64,000 nucleotides of DNA from Devosia sp. (GCA_016713105.1 JADJPS010000007.1:22501-86500), one strand, 5' to 3'; positions 39,930-48,965 are shown, counted from the stretch's first letter. Translations and numbers: made by a program. The notes: generated from the sequence alone by a model not told the origin.

Positions 39930-41037
39930 GCCCATTCACGTCCACGTCCCGCTGGGCGAGCGGGCCTACGACATCGAGATCGGCGCGGGACTGCTCGACG
40001 GCGCCGGTGCAAGGCTGAAGGCAATGTTCCCCGGTCGACGCTTCGGCATCGTCACCGATACCGAAGTGGCAGGCGCGCAACTGCCCCGGCTGCTGGCGGC
40101 ACTCGACCGCGAAGGGCTGGGACACGCCGAGATCATCCTGCCGAACGGCGAAGCAACCAAATCCTTCGCACGCCTGGGCGAGGTCGTGGACTTCATCCTC
40201 GCAGCACGGCTGGAACGCGGCGACCTGATCGTGGCGCTGGGCGGCGGCGTGATCGGCGACCTCGCCGGGTTTGCTGCCGCCATCGCCCGGCGCGGCATGG
40301 ATTTCATCCAGATGCCGACGACGCTTCTCGCCCAGGTCGATTCCTCGGTTGGCGGCAAGACCGGCATCAACTCGCCGCACGGCAAGAACCTCGTCGGCGC
40401 TTTTCACCAGCCCAAGCTGGTGCTGGCCGACCTGGATGCGCTCGCCACCCTGCCGGCCCGCCAGTTCGCCGCCGGCTATGCCGAGGTGGTCAAGTACGGG
40501 CTCATCGACGACGAGGCCTTCTACTTCTGGCTCGAGGCCCACCGCCCGGCGATCTTTGCGGGCGACGCCCGACTGCGGGCCGAGATGGTGGCGCGCTGCT
40601 GCGCCGCCAAGACCCGCTTCGTGCTCGCCGACGAGAAGGAGACCGGGGTCCGGGCCCTGCTCAATCTCGGCCACACCTTCGGGCATGCCCTGGAGGCGGC
40701 GACCGGCTATTCGGACCGGCTGCTGCACGGCGAGGGGGTTGCCATCGGCATGGTGCTGGCGCACGGCTTTTCGGCCCGGTTGGGGCTTTCTCCCAGCCAG
40801 GACACCGGCCGTATCATCCAGCACCTGAGGGCAGCCGGCCTGCCGACCCGGCTCGCCGACATCCCGGGCGAACTGGCCTCGACCGAGACCCTCATGGCCG
40901 CCATCGCTCAGGACAAGAAGGTCGTTCGCGGCGCGCTCACCTTCATCCTGACCCGCGGCATCGGCCAGGCGTTCATCGAGCGGCAGGTCGATCCGGCGGC
41001 CGTGCGGGATCATCTCGACGCGATGCGTGCGGCCTGA
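39922..41037 (+). CDS. aroB: 3-dehydroquinate synthase
   Basis: Makes 3-dehydroquinate from DAHP, second step of the shikimate pathway, using NAD and a metal ion. The 371 residues show the NAD site LGGGVIGDLAGFAAA, TTLLAQVDSSVGGKTGINSP read in two parts, metal ligands Glu in GYAEVVKYGL and His in LNLGHTFGHALE and LLHGEGVAIGM. ATG 39922 lies within the last codons of aroK. No other genes of the pathway are in the window. Confidence 0.97.
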   Translation: MIEPIHVHVPLGERAYDIEIGAGLLDGAGARLKAMFPGRRFGIVTDTEVAGAQLPRLLAALDREGLGHAEIILPNGEATKSFARLGEVVDFILAARLERGDLIVALGGGVIGDLAGFAAAIARRGMDFIQMPTTLLAQVDSSVGGKTGINSPHGKNLVGAFHQPKLVLADLDALATLPARQFAAGYAEVVKYGLIDDEAFYFWLEAHRPAIFAGDARLRAEMVARCCAAKTRFVLADEKETGVRALLNLGHTFGHALEAATGYSDRLLHGEGVAIGMVLAHGFSARLGLSPSQDTGRIIQHLRAAGLPTRLADIPGELASTETLMAAIAQDKKVVRGALTFILTRGIGQAFIERQVDPAAVRDHLDAMRAA

Positions 41038-41047
41038 CCGCCGGTCG

Positions 41048-42079
41048 TCAGGGGGTGACCGTGATCACCACCCGCCGGTTCGCCGAAAAGCTCGGGCCGA
41101 ACTGCGCAGTGGCGCCCGCGCCCGTGGCAATCGCCTTCTCGAAGCTCAGCCCGTTCGCCCTGAGATAGCCGAGGACGTTCTGTGCCCGCTCGATGGCGAA
41201 CAGCGCGTTTGTGGCATGCGCTCCCTGCCGGCTGGAATAGCCGGTGACCAGAACCCGGCACTTCTGCAACCCGATGTCGGCGATGATCTGGTCGAGCCGG
41301 GCCTCGAGGCGTGGCGTCAGGTCGTTGGAGTTTTCGTTGAACCCGACGACATTGTAGAGTTCGTCCCGCGTGCAGGCGCTGACCGGCACCGCCTCCGGAT
41401 CGGGATCGAGGCTCGCCGTCTCGATCGTATCGGTAGCGGCGGCGGGCGCGTCGGGTCGCCGGACGGCTGCCACCACTGCTGGAGCCTTCGGCGCCCGCAC
41501 CGTGTCCGCTGCGACGGCGACCGCCGGGGCGGTCTCGAGAGCGAGGTCGGCCAGGGCCTCCGGCAGCGGCCAGCCGCCGGCCGGAGCGCGCGATACCCCT
41601 TCCATGTTGCCATCGCGGAGAACGAGGAATTCGCCGACCAGTTCGCTGTCGACATCGGCACTGGTGCCGCGGGTGGTGAGGCCCGAGACCGTCACCGCCC
41701 GCCCGTTCACCGTCACCGCCGCGAGGAAGAGATTGCGGTCGCGGTTGGAGCCATCGCCGCCATAGGCCTCGTTGACCAGCCGGACGCGCACCTCGCCGCC
41801 CGGCTGGAACAGCGCCTCCGGGATAGTGAAGGCAAAGCCCTGCACATAGGGGCTCTTGTCTGGGGCATCGGCGAATCGGCCGGCCGCGCCGGTGTCGATC
41901 GCCGCCTCCACCGCCGCTTCGCCCAGCACCTTGCCATCGAAGCTCACCTCGAAGCGCGGCGGCCCGTCATAGGCCTCGCCACCGACGATCAAGTGCAGCT
42001 GGCTCGGCGCACCCAATGCGCTCGTTGAGATGACGCTCAGCAAGAAAGTTGTAGTCGCTGCCGACCTAAGTATGGACAT
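41048..42079 (-). CDS. Exported OmpA-domain protein with CBM60-like N-terminal domain
   Basis: A 343-residue exported protein. A signal peptide (ATTTFLLSVISTSALGAP, cut near residue 23) leads to a beta-sandwich domain (about 24-130) that resembles calcium-dependent xylan-binding modules (CBM60/CBM36): SFDGKVLG, then VRVRLVNEAYGGDGSNRDRNL and VTVNGRAV. A Pro/Ala linker follows, and then an OmpA C-terminal domain (about 225-343) with VTGYSSRQGAHATNALFAIERA and FSANRRVVITVTP, which binds peptidoglycan. The combination suggests an envelope protein tying a glycan to the cell wall; that is inference. GGGGAGGG precedes the ATG. Opposite in direction to the TPR glycosyltransferase gene. Confidence 0.82.
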   Translation of the reverse strand: MSILRSAATTTFLLSVISTSALGAPSQLHLIVGGEAYDGPPRFEVSFDGKVLGEAAVEAAIDTGAAGRFADAPDKSPYVQGFAFTIPEALFQPGGEVRVRLVNEAYGGDGSNRDRNLFLAAVTVNGRAVTVSGLTTRGTSADVDSELVGEFLVLRDGNMEGVSRAPAGGWPLPEALADLALETAPAVAVAADTVRAPKAPAVVAAVRRPDAPAAATDTIETASLDPDPEAVPVSACTRDELYNVVGFNENSNDLTPRLEARLDQIIADIGLQKCRVLVTGYSSRQGAHATNALFAIERAQNVLGYLRANGLSFEKAIATGAGATAQFGPSFSANRRVVITVTP

Positions 42080-42258
42080 GGTGCCCTCCCCGTCTACCTT
42101 CAGACGGATTGCTAAACAGTAGGTGCGGCAGTAGTTCGGAGACAACGGGGCATGCAGGCAATGTTCTGCCGAATCGGAGGCGACACGGCGACGAAACCAA
42201 GACGACGTCCATCGCCCGCGATTGTCATGCAACCGGCCGGTCATCGAAGCGGGAGCAC

Positions 42259-44127
42259 ATGGGTACTGCACAAGAAGAGTTCCACGCGGGTCTGACGGCC
42301 CTGGGCCAGAATCGGGTACAGCATGCGCTATCGGCCTTTGAGTTGGCGGCGCGGCTTGCGCCTCGGGCCGCGCCAGCTCATCACATGGTGGGCGTTGCTC
42401 TTCAACGCCTTGGCAGGCTGGCCGAGGCGGACCGCGCGATCAGCCAAGCGATAGCGCTCGCCCCCGGGGTGCCAGACTTCTACTCCAATCGGGCTTTGGT
42501 TCGATGCGGACAGAAGGAATATGACCTGGCCGCAGCCGATGCCGAGACAGCACTGCAGTTGTCGCCTAGTCACGTCGGCGCGTTGTGCAACCTGGGGCTG
42601 GCCCAACTTGGGTCAGAGCGTTACGCCGCTGCCGCAGCGGCGTTCATCCGACTAATCAAAGCCGCCCCGGACTTCGCGGCGGCGTACGACAACGCCTCCC
42701 TTGCGGTACGCAGCATCAAGGACAGCGATACCGCACTGGCGGCTGCGACGGCCTTCGCCGCCGCAGCACCCGGGTCGTATCTCGCCCACATGGACCTTGG
42801 CGTTGTACTTTCGACAATTGGCGAAGTGGAGCGTGCCGAGAGTGCTTTTGCCCGCGCCGTGGAACTGGCACCCACCCGCATAGATGCCCACTCCCGGCGG
42901 CTGTTCAACCAGAACTACCTGGAGGGGCTGACCGATGCGGAGCAGGCGGCCAGCCTCGCTCAGTTCGCCAGAGCCCTCTCGGCAGGCTACACCCCGATGG
43001 TGCACCATCCACCTCGTGACGCGGCTGACAAGGCGCTTCGGCTGGGCTTTGTTTCGGGCGACCTGCGGGAGCACTCGGTGAGCTACTTCCTGGTCGCCAT
43101 CTTGCCAGAACTGCGGCGCCGCGGACTCCAACTGGTTGCCTACAGCACTTCGACGAAGTCGGACGCAATGACCGAGCGACTCAGGTCGGAGTTCACCGAG
43201 TGGCGCGATGTCACCGATATCTCGGACGAAGCAGCTGCGTCGCGGGTCGTCGAAGACCAGATCGACATTCTGTTCGACCTGGCGGGACATACAGCCGGTC
43301 GCCGGCAGGGGCTCTTCGCCCTGCGCCCGGCGCCGATCAGCGTATCTTGGCTGGGCTATTCGGCGACAACCGGCAATCCGCAGATCGGCTACGTGCTGTG
43401 CGACGCTACAGTCCTGCCGCCGGGAAACGAAGCAGCGTTCACCGAGCGACCCTTGCGCATGCCGCGGGGCTATCTGTGCTTCTCTCCGCCTGGCACCGAC
43501 CCCGATGACGGACCCGTTGGCCGTCGAATGACCTTTGGCAGCTTCAACACGCTGAACAAGCTGAGCGACCGGACCATTCGACTCTGGAGCTGCATTCTTG
43601 CAGCATTCCCCGACAGCGACCTCTTGCTCAAGACCAAGGCCCTGGATTCAGCTGCTATCCGCGCACGCACAGCCGATCGGTTCGCTGCCCACGGCATCGA
43701 TCCCTCCCGGATCATCCTGATCGGCCGCACGCCCACGCGTGACGCACACCTCAAGCTCTATAATGGCATCCATCTTGCTCTTGATCCGTGGCCCTATTCC
43801 GGAACCACCACGACAATGGAAGCACTGTCGATGGGAGTGCCAGTGCTGACTCTGAACGAGGGCCGGTTCATAAGTCGCGTCACTGCCAGCCTCCTGTCAG
43901 TCGCAGGGTTGGGGGACTGGATCGCAAGAGACGAAAAGGAATACGTAGACAAGGCGGTTAGCGCAGCATCCGACCTCGATACCCTCGTCGCCACGCGGCA
44001 GAAAATACTGCATCAGGTGCGACGGTCGCCCCTCTATGATGCCGCCTCGTTCGCGGCCGATTTCGATGCGGCTGTGCGGGCGATCTGGCGCAACTGGTGC
44101 GTCGGAGTTGGCAGCGGACCGGCTTGA
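42259..44127 (+). CDS. TPR protein with O-GlcNAc-transferase-like (GT41) domain
   Basis: A 622-residue protein: tetratricopeptide repeats (1-245) with the usual pattern (AHHMVGVALQRLGRLAEADRAI, FYSNRALVRC, LGLAQLGSERYAAA) and a C-terminal GT41 glycosyltransferase (about 250-610) with GFVSGDLREHSVSYFL, FDLAGHTAGRR, PISVSWLGYSATTG, FGSFNTLNKLSD and LDPWPYSGTTTTMEALSMG. Bacterial members transfer a sugar to serine or threonine of envelope or flagellar proteins; the acceptor here is unknown. Its codon third positions look less GC-rich than in neighbours, which suggests recent transfer. No signal peptide is seen. Confidence 0.9.
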   Translation: MGTAQEEFHAGLTALGQNRVQHALSAFELAARLAPRAAPAHHMVGVALQRLGRLAEADRAISQAIALAPGVPDFYSNRALVRCGQKEYDLAAADAETALQLSPSHVGALCNLGLAQLGSERYAAAAAAFIRLIKAAPDFAAAYDNASLAVRSIKDSDTALAAATAFAAAAPGSYLAHMDLGVVLSTIGEVERAESAFARAVELAPTRIDAHSRRLFNQNYLEGLTDAEQAASLAQFARALSAGYTPMVHHPPRDAADKALRLGFVSGDLREHSVSYFLVAILPELRRRGLQLVAYSTSTKSDAMTERLRSEFTEWRDVTDISDEAAASRVVEDQIDILFDLAGHTAGRRQGLFALRPAPISVSWLGYSATTGNPQIGYVLCDATVLPPGNEAAFTERPLRMPRGYLCFSPPGTDPDDGPVGRRMTFGSFNTLNKLSDRTIRLWSCILAAFPDSDLLLKTKALDSAAIRARTADRFAAHGIDPSRIILIGRTPTRDAHLKLYNGIHLALDPWPYSGTTTTMEALSMGVPVLTLNEGRFISRVTASLLSVAGLGDWIARDEKEYVDKAVSAASDLDTLVATRQKILHQVRRSPLYDAASFAADFDAAVRAIWRNWCVGVGSGPA

Positions 44128-44136
44128 CCCGGTTCG

Positions 44137-44394
44137 TCAGCCCACCACCTCGATCGCGAGAGCGTGGACACCGCCCTTGATCTCGGCGTCGAGGGCTTCC
44201 ATCACTGCGCGGTGCTGCATCAGGCGGGTCTGGCCGGCGAACCGGGGAGAGGCGATGCGGACGCGGAAATGGCTCTCGCCGCCCGGCCGATAGCCGCCAT
44301 GCCCCCGATGTTTCTCGCTCTCGTCGATCACTTCAAGGTGGCTTGGCGCGAATTTGAGCGAAAGTTTTTCAACCATGGCGTCGCGAACGGACAT
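44137..44394 (-). CDS. BolA family protein
   Basis: An 85-residue BolA-type protein with VRDAMVEKLSLKFAPSHLEVIDES, HRGHGGYRPGGESHFRVRI and RHRAV-type helix; the invariant histidine is in the second block. BolA proteins work with monothiol glutaredoxins in iron-sulfur-cluster handling and as stress-linked regulators. A Met two codons earlier (44400) is an alternative start. It is divergent from the J-domain gene by 49 bases, an order shared with other Hyphomicrobiales. Confidence 0.9.
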   Translation of the reverse strand: MSVRDAMVEKLSLKFAPSHLEVIDESEKHRGHGGYRPGGESHFRVRIASPRFAGQTRLMQHRAVMEALDAEIKGGVHALAIEVVG

Positions 44395-44443
44395 ATGCAT
44401 ACCGGTTCCACTGCTGGCGTCGTACGACACGTAACTAGGACTG

Positions 44444-45085
44444 ATGAAGCTGGATTCCAAGTATTTTGACCGCATCCGCATCCGCTCGCGGCATCCCGAG
44501 CCCGAGCCGGAGGCCAAGGTACCGGCCTGCGGCTGGGAGGGCTGCGACCAGCCCGGCCTCTACCGGGCGCCCAAGGGTGCGCGCGCCATCGGCGAGTACC
44601 ACCATTTCTGCCTCGAGCACGTCCGGCACTACAACCAGGTGTTCAATTTCTTCGCCGACATGAAGCCCGAGGAGATGGAGACCCATCTCAAGGCCGAGAA
44701 GGAGACGGCAGGACGTCCAAGCTGGGGCGTCGGCAGCAAGCCGGGCACAAGCAGCGGCCCGCGCATGCCGCGCGGCGCTCCGCGCGCCGCCGGCACCCGT
44801 CCGCATGGCGACCCGTTCGGCGTTTTTGCCCGCTTCGCCCGCTACCAGCAGAAGAAGCCTCAGGAAGAGCGGATCAAGCCGCTGCACGAACTCGACCGGC
44901 GGGCCTTCGAGACGCTGGGCTTCAGGGGGCACGCCCGGTCCGACGACATCAAGTCGGCCTACAAGAGCCTCGTCAAGCTTCACCACCCCGACGCCAATGG
45001 CGGCGACAAGAGCTCGGAGGAGCGCCTCCGCGCCATCATCGCGGCGTACACGCACCTCAAGCAGAAGGGCTTCGTCGCCCGCTGA
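44444..45085 (+). CDS. J-domain protein (DnaJ-like), C-terminal J domain
   Basis: A 213-residue protein whose J domain is at the C-terminus (about 152-213) with the HPD motif at 181-183 (KLHHPDANGG), so it should activate DnaK ATPase. The N-terminal half has a Cys/His-rich section (CGWEGCDQPGLY and EYHHFCLEHVRHYNQ) that could bind zinc and is followed by FNFFADMKPEEMETH. This layout is typical of an alphaproteobacterial group next to bolA and cobST. The client is unknown. Confidence 0.9.
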   Translation: MKLDSKYFDRIRIRSRHPEPEPEAKVPACGWEGCDQPGLYRAPKGARAIGEYHHFCLEHVRHYNQVFNFFADMKPEEMETHLKAEKETAGRPSWGVGSKPGTSSGPRMPRGAPRAAGTRPHGDPFGVFARFARYQQKKPQEERIKPLHELDRRAFETLGFRGHARSDDIKSAYKSLVKLHHPDANGGDKSSEERLRAIIAAYTHLKQKGFVAR

Positions 45086-45198
45086 GTCGCAAGCTTGTGC
45101 TGCAGCAGCGCATTGCCGCTCAAAATACCCCACAATTGTGGGTTTGGTCGGCGACGCAAGGCTGGGCAGGATGCCACCCGAGAACAGTAACGGGTGCC

Positions 45199-45480
45199 AT
45201 GCTGATGGGCCGATCAACAGCATTCGGGTCGACCTTGCGTCGGACTCGAGAGACGATCGCACATCTGCTTGCGGGTATTGCCGGCTATGGCGCGGCCCGC
45301 ATCCAGGACCGGTTCCACACCCTCGACCGACTGCAGGCGATGGAGAACACCTGGCATGAGGCAATGCACGCCGCCACGATGCATCGGCCGCCGCCGCCCG
45401 CCGCATCGGATCATGGGACCATCCCCCGCAGCGGCAACCCGACCCCGCCGGGGCCGGCGTCGACCCGACCCGCCGACTGA
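45199..45480 (+). CDS. Hypothetical protein, about 93 aa
   Basis: Not recognised. From ATG 45199 the frame reads MLMGRSTAFG, a helical part GAARIQDRFHTLDRLQAMEN that looks like real coding sequence, and a Pro-rich end. The start is uncertain because no clear ribosome binding site is seen; the next Met is two codons later. It lies between the J-domain gene and the exported-protein gene in a part that appears inserted into an otherwise conserved order. Confidence 0.4.
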   Translation: MLMGRSTAFGSTLRRTRETIAHLLAGIAGYGAARIQDRFHTLDRLQAMENTWHEAMHAATMHRPPPPAASDHGTIPRSGNPTPPGPASTRPAD

Positions 45481-45666
45481 GTGACTGGTTGGTCGCAGGT
45501 CGCCTTCGACGCGGCGGGGGTGAACCGATGCCGTCCGCTCACGCAGCGTCGCTACCGGCCCGGCCAGCACAGCAGGCACCCCCCACTTGCAGGGTGCGGA
45601 CCGCGTGGCGCGGCGGCAGGCTCCCTCCCGTCGGTTCGATCGAGCCGCAGCAACGAGGAGGAACCC

Positions 45667-46158
45667 TTGCTCAAGACCATTGCGACGCTGGCCCTGCTGG
45701 CCACCACGATCACCCCTGCCCTCTCCGAAGAAATCCGCGGCGAGGCAACCTTCGCCTGGCTGGCGGTCGGGTCGACATTCACCCTCGGTGACGGACGCCC
45801 GTACTTTGCCGGGCAGTTCTCCGGCATCAACGTGTTCAAGGACGAAGGTGGCGGCGCCCTCGCCAATTCCACCATCCAGTGCCCCGGCTACAACGACATC
45901 GGCGTCGATGCGGCCGGCTATTGCACCGTGACTGCGGGCAATGGCGATAAACTCTTCCTCAAGTGGTCCTGCAAGGCAGCGGCCCCGGCGGCGGGGGATC
46001 TGGCAGCGTGCGAGGGAGCTGCAACCGTCGTCGGCGGCACCGGCGCCTTCGAGAAGGCCACGGGCGGCAACGAGTTCTCCTCGCATGTCCGCGGGGTCAA
46101 CGCCGACGGCACCACCATGGGCTACAGCGAACTGCGGAACTACGTGGTCAACTACTGA
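45667..46158 (+). CDS. Exported hypothetical protein, 163 aa
   Basis: Starts with TTG (45667) behind a very strong GAGGAGG. The signal peptide LKTIATLALLATTITPALS is cut before EEIRGEAT; the mature part is about 140 residues and beta-rich, with three cysteines (IQCPGYN, GYCTV, KWSCKAA) that could pair, and the block VVGGTGAFEKATGGNEF, which recalls the GGTGxFxGAxG stretch of allene-oxide-cyclase-like barrels. No enzyme activity can be stated. It converges on the ADC-like/LuxR regulator gene with 6 bases between and may be its functional partner. Confidence 0.75.
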   Translation: MLKTIATLALLATTITPALSEEIRGEATFAWLAVGSTFTLGDGRPYFAGQFSGINVFKDEGGGALANSTIQCPGYNDIGVDAAGYCTVTAGNGDKLFLKWSCKAAAPAAGDLAACEGAATVVGGTGAFEKATGGNEFSSHVRGVNADGTTMGYSELRNYVVNY

Positions 46159-46164
46159 CCGAGT

Positions 46165-47469
46165 TCAGCCGGCCAGACGGGCGACGATGCGCGCCAGCTC
46201 GCTCTGCCGGCTGATCCCAAGCTTGTCGAACACCAGCTTCAGCGACGAGCGCACGGTGTTGTAGGTCACGCCGAGCGCATCGGCTGCCTCCCGCGGGGAG
46301 TGACCGCCCCCGACGAGAGCCGCGGTCCGGGCCTCGGCCGGCGTGAGACCGAGCAACTCCAGCGCGGGCCCGACATCCGCAACGGCCCCGCCGGTCGGCT
46401 CGTCGAACACCACCAGCACCCGGCCCGGGCCGGCGATGTCGGGACTGATGAGCATCGCCTGCGCGAGGACGGGAGGGTCACCCTCCATCAGCCCGCGCTC
46501 GGTGATGCTGACCCCGCCAAGCATGCCCAGCAGCCGCTCGATGCTCAGGCCCCCGGCGTGCCCGGCGGCCAACCGTCCGCCGACCACTCGGATGTGCCCC
46601 TCGGCCACCAACGCTTCCGCGGCTGTATTCAGGCTGAGCACGACACCGTCCCGGTTGGTGATGGCGGCCGCGCGTCCGAGGTGCGAAAACAGGCCAACCA
46701 TGCTGACCACCTGCGTATCCAGCTCGCTGAACTGCTGCGCGTCGCCGATCGGCCGGGGCGGCGTGAAGGCCATGGACATATTGGGCAGATAAGCGGTCCA
46801 GACGAACTCCAGTGGTTCCAGGCGCGATATCGACGGCGGCAGGCCCGCGAGATAGTCGACGCGCGGCTCGACCGTGTCGTAGACGTCGCTCGACCAGGCC
46901 ACCGAGTACGAGTTGAAGCCCGGCGCCCCCGGCCGGCGCCCGATGAACCGCGTGGTGCCGTTCATCGACCTGGGCTGGCCACTGCGGCGCGCCGAAAGCC
47001 GCAGGCCGGCGCTGTCGCCGGGCCCGCCTTCGAACCGGATATCGTCGCCCACGGTGTGCATCGAGGTCCAGCCTGCGCCGACGTTGCCGTTGTAGAGCCC
47101 GCCCATCACCCTGCTGGCAATGCCGGAGTACCAGCCCGCATACATGAAGAGGCCGGGCGAGCCGTCATTGGACGGCAACCCCTCGAGCTCGACGGCGAGG
47201 TAGGTGGCGCTGTAGGGCGCCAGGCCCCAGCCGGAGGGGACCGAGTATTGCGAGATGACGCCCCAGCCGGTCCCCGACGCCCTGAGGCCGGGCGGCACGA
47301 TCCGCTCCACCTGGCCGGCGTCGAACCGACACAGCATGTAGATCTTCGAGGTGTTGCGCATGTGATAGGGCGGCAGCGGCAGGGCGGACTCGTCCGGCAC
47401 GCTGCCCACCGTGCGCGCCGCCGTTACGCGCCGCAGTTGCTCGGCACGTTCGATTTGCGGATCAGTCAT
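46165..47469 (-). CDS. Regulator with acetoacetate-decarboxylase-like domain and LuxR helix-turn-helix
   Basis: A 434-residue protein with two parts. Residues 30-235 resemble the acetoacetate decarboxylase-like barrel (MLCRFDAGQVERIVPPGL, VISQYSVPSG, YSATYLAVELEGL, GGLYNGNVGAGW). Residues 240-370 have no certain match (a PAS-like or linker piece with AAITNRDGVVLSLNTAAEAL). Residues 372-430 form a LuxR/GerE helix-turn-helix: LTPAEARTAALVGGGHSPREAADALGVTYNTVRSSLKLVF read in parts. I expect a one-component sensor-regulator binding a small keto acid or lipid-like ligand in the barrel. Whether the decarboxylase lysine is kept cannot be judged with confidence. Confidence 0.72.
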   Translation of the reverse strand: MTDPQIERAEQLRRVTAARTVGSVPDESALPLPPYHMRNTSKIYMLCRFDAGQVERIVPPGLRASGTGWGVISQYSVPSGWGLAPYSATYLAVELEGLPSNDGSPGLFMYAGWYSGIASRVMGGLYNGNVGAGWTSMHTVGDDIRFEGGPGDSAGLRLSARRSGQPRSMNGTTRFIGRRPGAPGFNSYSVAWSSDVYDTVEPRVDYLAGLPPSISRLEPLEFVWTAYLPNMSMAFTPPRPIGDAQQFSELDTQVVSMVGLFSHLGRAAAITNRDGVVLSLNTAAEALVAEGHIRVVGGRLAAGHAGGLSIERLLGMLGGVSITERGLMEGDPPVLAQAMLISPDIAGPGRVLVVFDEPTGGAVADVGPALELLGLTPAEARTAALVGGGHSPREAADALGVTYNTVRSSLKLVFDKLGISRQSELARIVARLAG

Positions 47470-47963
47470 CCGAGGTGCCCCTCGCCGCGACGCACCCGTC
47501 CCTTACTGGACCTCGATCTGCGAGGATTGGCTCGCTGCGCTTCGCGTGCGCGCTGAAGATCCGACATCTGTCTCCCCTCGAGGCCAGATTTGGACGCCGG
47601 CCGCCCGTTGCTGGCAGCCCAAGTGTGTGCGCAACCGGAACTAAGCACGTTGCAGGACGGACGACAATTGTCATCGCTCCATGCCCCGGCATCGCTTCGT
47701 CTGTCATGATCGAGAGCAAGACTGGCAGCCGTGCCGTCGGCCAAGTTCCGGGCTGCACCGATGAAAGTTTGTGATGCCGGCATTCGGGACCGCGATGCCA
47801 ACCGCAACTGCAGGAAAAGCTTTGCCGATTCTGCTGCACCGCAAGGAACTGGGGGCGTCGCGCCAGCGCCGATCCGCCCTACCCCCGGCGCGGCGATACT
47901 GCTATAGAGCCGGCAATCCGAGACGACAGCCGTCTTGACCTATCTGCTGCGAGAAGCCGCCCG
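47470..47963. other. Non-coding region between the regulator gene and cobS
   Basis: About 490 bases with no gene I can support. It must contain the promoters of the minus-strand ADC-like/LuxR gene and of cobS. A TATAGA-like box at about 47901 (TGCTATAGAG) on the plus strand is a possible cobS -10 element, but I find no matching -35 box. No B12 riboswitch-like box is evident here. Confidence 0.35.
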
Positions 47964-48945
47964 ATGCCCGAATTCACCAATCTGCCCAACAAGGAATTTT
48001 CCGTCCGCGACACCTTCGGCTTCGACAGCGACATGAAGCTGATGGGCTATGCCGAAGCCGATGCGCATGTGCCGCCGGTCGATCCGGACTACTTGTTCGA
48101 CCGCAATACCACGCTCGCCATCCTCGCCGGCTTCGCCTTCAACCGCCGCGTCATGGTGCAGGGGCTACCACGGCACCGGCAAATCGACCCACATCGAGCA
48201 GGCGGCGGCGCGCCTCAACTGGCCGCTGGTCCGCGTCAACCTGGACGCCCATGTGAGCCGAATCGATCTCGTCGGCAAGGACGCGATCGTGCTCAAGGAC
48301 GGCAAGCAGATCACCGAGTTCCGCGACGGCATCCTGCCCTGGGCAGTGCAGAACAACATCGCGCTGGTCTTCGACGAATACGATGCCGGCCGCCCCGACG
48401 TGATGTTCGTGATCCAGCGCGTGCTGGAGACGCAGGGACGGCTGACGCTGCTCGACCAGAACCGCGTCATCACCCCGCATCCGGCCTTCCGGCTGTTCGC
48501 CACCACCAACACCATCGGCCTCGGCGACACCTCGGGCCTCTATCACGGTACCCAGCAGATCAACCAGGGCCAGATGGACCGCTGGTCGATCGTCACCACG
48601 CTCAACTACCTGCCGCACGACAAGGAAGTCGGGATCGTGCTCGCCAAGGCCAAGTCCTACGCGGCGACCGAGAAGGGCCGGAAGGCCGTCTCCAACATGG
48701 TCCGCCTCGCCGATCTCACCCGCCAGGCGTTCATCAACGGCGACCTCTCGACCGTGATGAGCCCGCGCACGGTGATCACCTGGGCCGAGAACGCCGAGAT
48801 CTTCGGCGATGTCGGCTTGGCGTTCCGCCTCACCTTCCTGAACAAGTGCGACGAGCTGGAGCGCCCGATGGTCGCCGAGTTCTACCAGCGCGCGTTCGGC
48901 GAGGACCTGCCGGAAAGTGCCGCGAACCTGGCGGTGGTGGCCTGA
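47964..48945 (+). pseudogene. cobS: Cobaltochelatase subunit CobS, one-base frameshift
   Basis: AAA+ subunit of the aerobic cobaltochelatase (CobNST), which inserts cobalt into hydrogenobyrinic acid a,c-diamide. The reading starts at ATG 47964 (PEFTNLPNKEFSVRDTFGFD) and runs to the Walker A motif, where GGGG at 48161-48164 has one base too many: frame one reads MVQGLPRHRQ, frame two continues GYHGTGKSTHIEQ and carries the rest, with Walker B ALVFDEYDAGRPD and the sensor ATTNTIGLGD. All else is intact and the length is normal, so this could be a sequencing error in a homopolymer or a true null allele. The paired cobT is intact. Confidence 0.88.
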
Positions 48946-48965
48946 CCGATCCCCACCCACTGGGT

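Noticed and set aside
47470..47963. Cobalamin riboswitch upstream of cobS
   Set aside because: No B12-box-like conserved sequence or matching stem set could be found.
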